8,083 bases of DNA, taken from an uncultured Pseudomonadota bacterium. GTDB taxonomy: Bacteria > Lernaellota > Lernaellaia > Lernaellales > Lernaellaceae. Location of the stretch: contig CALBTQ010000652.1 of the NCBI GenBank assembly GCA_937967875.1, positions 1 to 8,083 of the forward strand. The letters are read 5' to 3'. Below are positions 1 to 5,559 of this stretch, piece by piece (positions within the stretch are counted from its first letter, which is position 1; every line of letters begins with the position of its first letter). The notes beneath the pieces are model-generated. The model worked only from the letters and a program-made list of their open reading frames with translations. It did no database searches and was not told the DNA's origin. A program made the translations under genes and the position numbers.

Positions 1-29
1 TGGAGTTCAGACGTGTGCTCTTCCGATCT
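1..29 (+). other. Illumina adapter remnant (not genomic)
   Basis: The first 29 bases, from TGGAGTTCAGACG to CTCTTCCGATCT, match the 3' end of the Illumina TruSeq multiplexing (read 2) adapter as I know it, without a mismatch. Genomic sequence therefore starts at about base 30. The adapter happens to be open in the reading frame of the downstream kinase, so an automatic gene caller could translate it as an artificial N-terminus. Confidence 0.95.
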
Positions 30-31
30 TA

Positions 32-1861
32 CTCAGCCAACTGAACTATCTGTTGTTCCACAGTTTTACCGAAGTATTCAGCATCGTCATCGCTTGCGGC
101 ATCGGGATGTTCGCCTGGAACACGCGCCGGTATGCCGACAACAGTTTTTTGCAGGTAATCGGCGTGGCCTACTTGGGCATCGCCGTCATCGACTTTACCC
201 ATACCCTTGCTTACAAGGGCATGGGCGTGTTTCCCGAAAACACCGGCTCGAATCTGGCCACGCAATTATGGATTATGGCGCGGTATTTCGAAAGTCTGGC
301 GCTGATTCTGGCCGCCCATTACCTCAACCGGAAAACCGACGCCTGGCGGTTTATGGTCAGTTTCCTGATTCTGGTTACCGTGGCGCTGGGCTTCATTTTC
401 GTATTCCCGATTTTCCCCGACTGTTATCGTGAAGGCACGGGGCTGACGCCGTTTAAAATCATCAGCGAATACATCATCTGCAGCTTGTTGCTGGTGGCCG
501 GCATGTTGTTGTACCACCGGCGCGCCCATTTGAGTCTGGGCATCCTGGTTTACTTCGAAATTTCGATCCTAATCACCATCGCCTCGGAACTTTGCTTCAC
601 CTTTTACCAGGACGTCTACGGCATACTGAACATGCTCGGGCACCTACTGAAAATCGTTTCCTACTATTTGGTCTACGTGGCGACGATTCAAACCGGCCTG
701 GAGCGCCCGGTCTCCATGCTGTTTTTGAATCTGAAACGCAACCAGGAAGCGCTCGAGCTGGCGCGCAGCGATCTGGAAAACCAGGTCAAAGAACGCACCG
801 TCGAGTTGCAGGAAAGCGAAAAGCGCTACCGCGACCTGATCGAAACCTCGCCCAACGCCATATTGCTGATCGACATGAACGATAAAATTCTGCTCGCCAA
901 TCGTCAGGCGGCCGCGCTGACCGGCTTCACCTCGGCCGAAGCGATGATCGGCGAAAACATCTGGGATCTGCAGGCGCCCGACAAGGATCGCATCAAGGAC
1001 GGTTCGATCATCAAACGTCTGTTAAACAGCGACTTGTTCGCCTTGGAATTCACCGTACAGCGACTGGACGGAACGCAGGTGCCGGTCGAGGTAAACCTGT
1101 CGGGCACCAAGTCGGCCGAAGGCAAGCTCGTCTCTTATGTGCTGGTGGCGCAGGACATCACCCAGCGGAAAAAGCTGGCGGAAAAGGAAGAAAAGTACCA
1201 GCAGGACCTGCGCTCGCTGGCCATGGAGTTGTCGGTCAGCGAGGAGCACGAACGTCGGCGCATCGCCGTGGGCTTGCACGACGGCATCGGGCAGAGCCTG
1301 GCGCTGTGCCGGATGAAGCTCGGCGCGATCAAATCCATCCCCGAACTGGCGCAAAAGGCGCAGTCGATCGAGCAGATCGACAAACTGCTGGCCGACATCA
1401 TCGCCGACACCCGCTCGCTGACCTTCGAACTGAGTCCGCCGATCCTTTACGAATTGGGCCTGGCGCCGGCGCTGACCTGGCTGGCGGAAAAAACGTCCGC
1501 CGAATACAACCTGAACGTTGCGGTGATCGACAACGCTTATGCCATCGAGTTTCCGGAAGACCTGCGCGTGTTTCTCTTCCATGCAGCGCGCGAACTGGTG
1601 CACAACGTCACCAAGCACGCCAAAGCCGACCAGGTGGAGATTCGGCTGGAACTGGACGACAGTCGTCTCAGTCTGCGCGTGTTCGACAACGGCAGTGGGT
1701 TATTGAAAGAGCCGCAACCGACCAAAGAAGGGTTTGGTTTGTTCTATATTCGCGAACGATTGCGTCATCTTGGCGGTCAATTGACCATGGCCACCATGCA
1801 GGGATCCGGGTGCGCAGTGACCATTTCCGTTCCATGGACGGCCAACGGCACGACACCATAA
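32..1861 (+). CDS. MASE3-PAS sensor histidine kinase, NarL/DegS type (5' partial)
   Basis: Membrane sensor kinase that should autophosphorylate on His and pass the phosphate to the response regulator encoded next. Residues are numbered from the TTG at 53. Residues 1-220 are hydrophobic with about seven membrane segments and typical MASE3 sequence (LFHSFTEVFSIV, HTLAYKGMGVF, NLATQLWI, ARYFESLAL). A coiled coil (about 225-256) leads to a PAS domain (257-375), then a HisKA_3 dimerisation domain with phosphoacceptor H409 in GLHDGIGQSL, and a HATPase domain (about 505-600) with N-box N518, D545 in DNGSG and GFGL at 560-563. The frame is open upstream of TTG 53 to the contig edge and still reads as MASE3 (SQLNYLLFHS), so TTG is not the real start and the N-terminus is missing. 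The signal sensed by MASE3 is unknown. The stop codon overlaps the ribosome binding site of the next gene. Confidence 0.95.
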   Translation, partial: LSQLNYLLFHSFTEVFSIVIACGIGMFAWNTRRYADNSFLQVIGVAYLGIAVIDFTHTLAYKGMGVFPENTGSNLATQLWIMARYFESLALILAAHYLNRKTDAWRFMVSFLILVTVALGFIFVFPIFPDCYREGTGLTPFKIISEYIICSLLLVAGMLLYHRRAHLSLGILVYFEISILITIASELCFTFYQDVYGILNMLGHLLKIVSYYLVYVATIQTGLERPVSMLFLNLKRNQEALELARSDLENQVKERTVELQESEKRYRDLIETSPNAILLIDMNDKILLANRQAAALTGFTSAEAMIGENIWDLQAPDKDRIKDGSIIKRLLNSDLFALEFTVQRLDGTQVPVEVNLSGTKSAEGKLVSYVLVAQDITQRKKLAEKEEKYQQDLRSLAMELSVSEEHERRRIAVGLHDGIGQSLALCRMKLGAIKSIPELAQKAQSIEQIDKLLADIIADTRSLTFELSPPILYELGLAPALTWLAEKTSAEYNLNVAVIDNAYAIEFPEDLRVFLFHAARELVHNVTKHAKADQVEIRLELDDSRLSLRVFDNGSGLLKEPQPTKEGFGLFYIRERLRHLGGQLTMATMQGSGCAVTISVPWTANGTTP

Positions 1862-1873
1862 GGAGTTGCTACC

Positions 1874-2527
1874 ATGACCATTCGGATTTTGCTGGCTGAC
1901 GACCATCAAATCATTCGTGAGGGATTGCGTTCTTTGTTGACCGACCAGAAGGACATCGAGGTCGTCGCCGAGGCCGACACCGGCCGCAGCGCCCTCAATT
2001 ATGTGGAAAAGTTACACCCCGATGTCGTCTTGATGGACATCGCCATGCCCGACATCAACGGCATCGAAGCCACCCGGCAAATCAAAGCGGCCAACCCGGA
2101 AATCCGAATTTTGGCCTTGTCGATGCATTCGGACCAGCGCTTCGTCGGCGATATGCTGCGCGCTGGGGCCTCCGGGTATCTGCTCAAGGATTGCGCCGGC
2201 GCGGAATTGGTTCAGGCGATTCGCACGGTGCATGCCGGCAAGGTCTACCTGAGCCCGTCGATCGCCGGGATCGTCACCGAGGGATTCATCAATCCGGCCG
2301 GCGGCGCCGGCGTCGACGCCCGGCAGGTGCTGACGGTCCGCGAGCTGGAAGTCGTGCAGTTGTTGGCCGAGGGACTCTCGACCAAAGAGGTCGCTTTCAA
2401 ACTGAACGTCAGCATTAAAACCGTGGAAACTCACCGGAAGAATATCTTCGATAAATTGAACCTGAGCAGCATCGCCGAACTAACCAAATATGCGATCCGC
2501 GAAGGGATCACTTCTCTTGAATTCTAA
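1874..2527 (+). CDS. NarL/FixJ-family response regulator (REC + LuxR-type HTH)
   Basis: DNA-binding response regulator of 217 residues, a normal length for the family. The receiver domain (about 3-120) has the acidic pair D9/D10, phosphoacceptor D55 in VLMDIAMP, switch residue S83 and conserved K105 in GYLLKD. The C-terminal LuxR-type HTH (about 150-212) has LTVRELEVVQLL, STKEVAFKL and the recognition helix region SIKTVETHRKNIFDKL. AGGAG at 1861-1865 lies 8 bases before the ATG and overlaps the kinase stop, so the pair is almost certainly co-transcribed and translationally linked. By family rules it is phosphorylated by the upstream kinase. Its targets are not known from sequence, but repeated TCAGGGATT boxes lie 25 bases after its stop codon. 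No clear terminator follows it. Confidence 0.97.
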   Translation: MTIRILLADDHQIIREGLRSLLTDQKDIEVVAEADTGRSALNYVEKLHPDVVLMDIAMPDINGIEATRQIKAANPEIRILALSMHSDQRFVGDMLRAGASGYLLKDCAGAELVQAIRTVHAGKVYLSPSIAGIVTEGFINPAGGAGVDARQVLTVRELEVVQLLAEGLSTKEVAFKLNVSIKTVETHRKNIFDKLNLSSIAELTKYAIREGITSLEF

Positions 2528-2551
2528 TTCAAATTCGAATGTTTGTTCATC

Positions 2552-2582
2552 TCAGGGATTTCGTAGGTAACAATCAGGGATT
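2552..2582 (+). repeat. Two direct TCAGGGATT boxes, 22 bp apart
   Basis: TCAGGGATT occurs at 2552-2560 and again at 2574-2582, without mismatch. A 22-bp period is about two turns of the helix, so both would face the same side of the DNA, as expected for a regulator binding in tandem. They lie just after a NarL-type regulator gene and upstream of a -10-like element with no good -35, which would suit an activated promoter. That the neighbouring regulator binds here is inference. Confidence 0.45.
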
Positions 2583-2613
2583 GCCCGATATTTTTCTTCC
2601 CCCTACCGGTCGA

Positions 2614-2619
2614 TAGTAT
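2614..2619 (+). promoter_or_regulatory. Possible activator-dependent -10 element
   Basis: TAGTAT matches TATAAT at four of six positions. The expected -35 position (2591-2596, TTTTTC) is poor. If transcription starts near 2626, the two TCAGGGATT boxes would be centred near -48 and -70, plausible for an activator. This is a weak call on sequence alone. Confidence 0.25.
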
Positions 2620-2812
2620 AAGCATCCGAAGCCTTCCTCTTGGGGGGACACAATGCAGGCCGAACTCGTTTATAAAAATACGATTTGTACCTTTTCGCCG
2701 CCATATTCATATGCGGAGACGACTCCGCCGGTGTTTATCCATCGCCCGGAAATCAATAAAAAGAAGGTGCTTCTCATTCCCTTTTTATTCCTCATCAACT
2801 GTCACGGAATCG

Positions 2813-2901
2813 CTCGGCGATTGGTTCACCACGCCGAGTGGATCGGCGGGAGAAAATTCGCACCTCCTTCCGGTCGGACTGCCTTCCCGCTGATCGCAGT
2901 C
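2813..2901 (+). ncRNA. Candidate structured RNA: three abutting stem-loops
   Basis: Three inverted repeats follow each other almost without gaps. Stem 1 is CTCGGCG (2813-2819) with CGCCGAG (2832-2838), and its loop can pair further as TGG/CCA. Stem 2 is 2841-2852 with 2864-2875, 12 pairs with one mismatch and two G-U pairs around an 11-base loop. Stem 3 is GACTGC (2877-2882) with GCAGTC (2896-2901), possibly closed by CCTC/GAGG outside. A terminator-like hairpin lies downstream at 3039-3073, so a transcript of about 450 bases from the -10-like element is conceivable. I do not recognise a known riboswitch or RNA family here. Strand is assumed from the context. Confidence 0.25.
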
Positions 2902-2973
2902 GGTGAGGAACGATAGAAAAAGTAAGAATAAAAAAATTCGACTGAAAATGATGGCTGAATAAAAAAAGTGATT

Positions 2974-3002
2974 GCCCTTCATGGCTACCGGCCATGAAGG
3001 GC
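2974..3002. repeat. Perfect 12-bp inverted repeat
   Basis: GCCCTTCATGGC (2974-2985) pairs perfectly with GCCATGAAGGGC (2991-3002) around the 5-base loop TACCG. Read on the - strand, the stem is followed six bases later by seven T, so it could end transcripts coming from the right. No - strand gene is evident to its right. On the + strand no T-run follows. Confidence 0.6.
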
Positions 3003-3038
3003 GCCCTCATCGCCCAAAAAAATGCCCAATTCACATCG

Positions 3039-3073
3039 TACCGGCAGCGCCAAGCTGCCGGTAACCTTCTTTT
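3039..3073 (+). terminator. Probable Rho-independent terminator upstream of the lipoprotein gene
   Basis: TACCGGCAGC (3039-3048) pairs perfectly with GCTGCCGGTA (3054-3063) around loop GCCAA. After ACC the sequence continues TTCTTTT, an imperfect T-tract starting three bases past the stem. It would end any transcript entering from the two-component operon or the intergenic region and isolate the lipoprotein gene downstream. Confidence 0.5.
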
Positions 3074-3100
3074 AATTTCCGTATGCAAATTTAAATCAAA

Positions 3101-3106
3101 TATGAT
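3101..3106 (+). promoter_or_regulatory. Possible -10 element for the propeller lipoprotein
   Basis: TATGAT matches TATAAT at five of six positions and sits in an AT-rich stretch just after the terminator hairpin. No good -35 lies 16-18 bases upstream. Transcription from about 3112 would give a leader of about 87 bases. Confidence 0.3.
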
Positions 3107-3187
3107 ACTGGTAGACAGCAAATGAAATTTTGGCGTTAATCCATAAGGTTTCTCAAGAATCTGATTGTTCTTTTCAGACTATTTTCC

Positions 3188-3192
3188 AGGAG
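3188..3192 (+). promoter_or_regulatory. Ribosome binding site fixing the lipoprotein start at 3199
   Basis: AGGAG lies six bases before ATG 3199. The frame is open further upstream to 3130, but translation from there would put 23 non-signal-like residues before a perfect lipoprotein signal peptide. The ATG at 3199 starts exactly at that signal (MKAILALLLIAF), so it is chosen. Confidence 0.85.
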
Positions 3193-3198
3193 ACTGAA

Positions 3199-5445
3199 AT
3201 GAAAGCAATTCTAGCATTATTACTCATTGCCTTTATCGCCATCTTCGCCGGCTCAGCCTGCGACGACGATGACGACGAAGAAACTGTTCGCATGGACGAC
3301 GACACCTCCGCCGATGATGATGACGACGACGATTTTATCCCACCCGATGACGATGACGACGACACCGGCGATGACGACACCGGCGATGACGACACCGGCG
3401 ACGACGACACCATCGACGACGACACCATCGACGACGACACCATCGACGACGACACCATCGATGACGACACCGCCGACGACGATATCGTCGAGGTCGAGGT
3501 TGTCGAGGGCGGCGATCCTGGTTCCGCGGGTCTCGCTTTGGCGATTCTCAGCGACGACACCTGCACGATTGCGGCCACCAACTGCCGCGATTTGGTTCTG
3601 TACAACAATTCCACCGTCGACCTATGGTCGAGTGCGGAACCGATCGACGTTTACGCCGAATATCCTTCCATGGCGGTCGACGGCAGCAACCATCTGCACG
3701 TCGCGTACTACGACACGTATAACTATGATCTGAAATACGCCACCGACGCTTCCGGCGATTGGGTGACCACGACGCTGGATCAACCCGGCGATTTGGGCAT
3801 GAATCCGTCGTTGGCTCTCGACAGCGCCGGCAAGGTGCACATTTCCTATTACGACAACGGCAATTCGCGACTCAAGTACGCGACCAACGCTTCGGGCTCC
3901 TGGGTTGTTTCCGCCTTATTGGCGTCGGGTTCGCAATCCGGCTATTACAGCGACATCGCGATCGACAGCAACGATAATCCGCATATCGTTTACACCGAGT
4001 TAAGCGTTCTGATGTATATTTTCTGGTCCGACACCGACGGATGGATGACCGAAACCGTCGATAACACGTCGGCTTTCACTTACGTCACCCTTGCTCTGGA
4101 CGGCGACGATGACGCGCATATCGCTTATTTCGATCAAAACAACAGCGACTTGCGCTACACGACGAACAGGGGCGGATCTTGGGCTGTGACCACCCTCGAC
4201 TCGACCAACAACGTCGGCCAGCACCCGGATATCGTCGTCGACAACGATGAATACGTGCACATCAGTTATCAATACTATTCCGGCGGCGATCTGCGTTATG
4301 CCACCAATGCCAGCGGCAGTTGGGTGGTGGAAAACGTCGACACGCCATACAACGCCGGGTATTACACACGGATCGCCCTGGACAGCGGCAACCATGTGCA
4401 TATTGCCGCGAACACCGATTACCAAGGCGCCCTGCGTCACCATTACTATGACTCCACCTGGACGGCAGAGGACGTGGCCGATGACGGCATCTACGGTCAA
4501 TACAACGCGCTGGCCGTCGACAGCTCCGGCGTCGTGCACATGAGTTACTTCGAACGCTACAATATCGATCTGCGTTACGCCAACAACTCCGTCGACGGCT
4601 GGACGGCCGAAACGGTCGACGCCGACGGCAGCTACACCGACATCGCCATCGACTCCAACGACAAGGTGCACATCAGTTACTTCTATGGATCACCGTTGGA
4701 CGGTTTGAAGTACGCCACCAACGCCTCCGGCTCCTGGGTGGCCGAAGCGGTCGACGATTCCGACGCGATCATGGGCAAGGAATCGCGTTTGGCTCTGGAT
4801 TCCAACAACAAGGCGCACATTGCTTATCAAAACGACACCGATCACGGCATTAAATACGCGACCAACACCTCCGGTTCGTGGGTAACCGAAACCATTCAAT
4901 CGACCAACGCCTATCGTCCGGACATCGCCATCGACGGCAACGACCACGCGCATGTGTGCTACTACGACAGCGGCAACCTCGATTTGGTTTACGCCACCAA
5001 CGCCTCCGGAAGCTGGGTGACGGCGACGATCGAGGACGACGGCAGCGTCGGTTACTACTGTTCGATCACCGTCGACGCGACCAACCATGCACATATCGCC
5101 TATCCCAAGCAAAGCGCGACCTCGTTGCATTACGCCACCAACGCCACCGGCATGTGGATCGTCGAAACGGTCGACACCGGCATCAGCTATGCCCTGCCGT
5201 CCATCAAGCTCGACAACAGCGGGTATGTGCACATCCTGTATCAGGACAACCTCGGCAAAGACCTGCTGTACGCAACGAACATGACCGGCTCCTGGGTCAG
5301 CGCAAATATCGACTGGGCCGGCGCCATCCAGCCTTATTTGGGCTTCGACATCACCAACGGCGATGCGATGGCCCATGCCTCGGTTTTCGTCAACGGGACG
5401 CTGTACTACGAAACCTTCCCGTTGGGATATGACGCAACGAAATAA
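3199..5445 (+). CDS. Asp-rich-stalk lipoprotein with ~14 beta-propeller-like repeats
   Basis: Predicted exported lipoprotein of 748 residues, function unknown. A signal peptide (1-20) ends in GSA before C21; the lipobox is slightly atypical because G rather than L is at -3. Residues 22-95 form an acidic stalk, first irregular Asp runs, then DDDT followed by G, I or A, eight times. Residues from about 111 to the end consist of ~47-residue repeats with a consensus like LDS..KVHISYYD, DLKYATNASGSW and TVD. I count 12 clear units plus degenerate units at each end, 14 in all, which would fit two 7-bladed propellers. Repeats share protein motifs but use different synonymous codons, so the duplication is old and under selection. 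No catalytic motif is evident; propellers commonly bind ligands or proteins. It has its own start region and a strong terminator, so it is probably monocistronic. Under the E. coli rule, Asp at +2 would keep it in the inner membrane, but that rule may not hold here. Confidence 0.9.
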   Translation: MKAILALLLIAFIAIFAGSACDDDDDEETVRMDDDTSADDDDDDDFIPPDDDDDDTGDDDTGDDDTGDDDTIDDDTIDDDTIDDDTIDDDTADDDIVEVEVVEGGDPGSAGLALAILSDDTCTIAATNCRDLVLYNNSTVDLWSSAEPIDVYAEYPSMAVDGSNHLHVAYYDTYNYDLKYATDASGDWVTTTLDQPGDLGMNPSLALDSAGKVHISYYDNGNSRLKYATNASGSWVVSALLASGSQSGYYSDIAIDSNDNPHIVYTELSVLMYIFWSDTDGWMTETVDNTSAFTYVTLALDGDDDAHIAYFDQNNSDLRYTTNRGGSWAVTTLDSTNNVGQHPDIVVDNDEYVHISYQYYSGGDLRYATNASGSWVVENVDTPYNAGYYTRIALDSGNHVHIAANTDYQGALRHHYYDSTWTAEDVADDGIYGQYNALAVDSSGVVHMSYFERYNIDLRYANNSVDGWTAETVDADGSYTDIAIDSNDKVHISYFYGSPLDGLKYATNASGSWVAEAVDDSDAIMGKESRLALDSNNKAHIAYQNDTDHGIKYATNTSGSWVTETIQSTNAYRPDIAIDGNDHAHVCYYDSGNLDLVYATNASGSWVTATIEDDGSVGYYCSITVDATNHAHIAYPKQSATSLHYATNATGMWIVETVDTGISYALPSIKLDNSGYVHILYQDNLGKDLLYATNMTGSWVSANIDWAGAIQPYLGFDITNGDAMAHASVFVNGTLYYETFPLGYDATK
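3364..3483 (+). repeat. 15-bp tandem repeat encoding the DDDT-x stalk
   Basis: Eight units of 15 bp, each starting at an ACC codon (3364, 3379, 3394, 3409, 3424, 3439, 3454, 3469), encode T-x-D-D-D with x = G three times, I four times and A once. Four central units are nearly identical in DNA. Because the unit is five codons, gain or loss of a unit keeps the frame, so stalk length could vary by slippage or recombination. Confidence 0.9.
3529..5433 (+). repeat. Tandem ~47-residue propeller repeats (~139 bp average)
   Basis: Clear units begin at 3664 (PSMAVD), 3805 (PSLALD) and so on to 5197 (PSIKLD), an average spacing of about 139 bases over eleven intervals. Each has a strand pair around H(I/V)xY and a second around DLxYATNxSGSW. 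A weaker unit before the first (LAILSDD then DLVLYNNST) and one after the last (GFDITNGD then GTLYYETF) bring the count to 14. The exact motif YATNASGSW recurs in several units but with different codons. Confidence 0.8.
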
Positions 5446-5463
5446 CCAACCAGCAACCGCCAA

Positions 5464-5496
5464 GAAGCCGGGGCATCGCGCCCCGGTTTCTTTTTT
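5464..5496 (+). terminator. Rho-independent terminator after the propeller lipoprotein
   Basis: GAAGCCGGGGC (5464-5474) pairs with GCCCCGGTTTC (5480-5490), 11 pairs with one G-U, around loop ATCGC, and six T follow directly (5491-5496). It begins 18 bases after the stop codon at 5445 and separates the two lipoprotein genes. Confidence 0.93.
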
Positions 5497-5510
5497 AATC
5501 TCACCCTAAC

Positions 5511-5539
5511 TTGACATTCCGCGCTCAAGGACATGCAAT
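5511..5539 (+). promoter_or_regulatory. Sigma-70-type promoter for the EEP lipoprotein
   Basis: A perfect -35 TTGACA (5511-5516) is followed after exactly 17 bases by TGCAAT (5534-5539), four of six matches to TATAAT. It sits between the terminator and the next gene. Transcription would start near 5546, giving a very short leader with the ribosome binding site near its 5' end. Confidence 0.6.
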
Positions 5540-5559
5540 AAACCGCGAGGGAGGAAAGC

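Larger units (their letters stand above)
2528..3198. other. 671-bp intergenic region without a convincing gene, rich in stem-loops
   Basis: This stretch is more AT-rich than the flanking genes. In order it holds two TCAGGGATT boxes (2552-2582), a -10-like TAGTAT (2614-2619), a small hairpin GCGGAG/CTCCGC (2713-2728), three abutting stem-loops (2813-2901), a perfect 12-bp inverted repeat (2974-3002), a terminator-like hairpin (3039-3073) and a -10-like TATGAT (3101-3106) before the lipoprotein gene. An 87-codon reading frame (2653-2916), preceded by a G-run, is present. It has no recognisable domain and overlaps the stem-loops, so I do not call it a gene. Confidence 0.7.

Noticed and set aside
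2641..2656. Possible sigma-54 promoter (GG N10 GC in TGGGGGGACACAATGC)
   Set aside because: Only the GG and GC doublets fit; the TGGCAC core is absent and the G-run makes a chance match easy.
2653..2916. 87-codon frame starting ATG after a run of six G
   Set aside because: No recognisable domain, mixed composition, overlaps three strong stem-loops, and the G-run is only a poor ribosome site. Not excluded, but not supported.
2795..3121. 108-codon - strand frame across the intergenic hairpins
   Set aside because: No family resemblance or good ribosome binding site, and it runs through palindromic sequence that is better read as RNA or terminator structure.
3364..3483. CRISPR-like array
   Set aside because: The 15-bp units are contiguous with no spacers and are in frame with a lipoprotein gene; this is a coding minisatellite.
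3174..3614. Ser-rich - strand frame opposite the Asp stalk
   Set aside because: It is the reverse reading of GAC/GAT repeats, which gives Ser/Val runs. The + strand has a signal peptide, ribosome site and domain structure. The same applies to the frame at 5406-5807.
4000..5463. Long - strand frames (4000-4671 and 4690-5463) rich in Val, Gly and His
   Set aside because: They are mirror readings of the regular propeller repeats, with no start signals or known domains; long antisense frames are common opposite repetitive GC-rich coding sequence.
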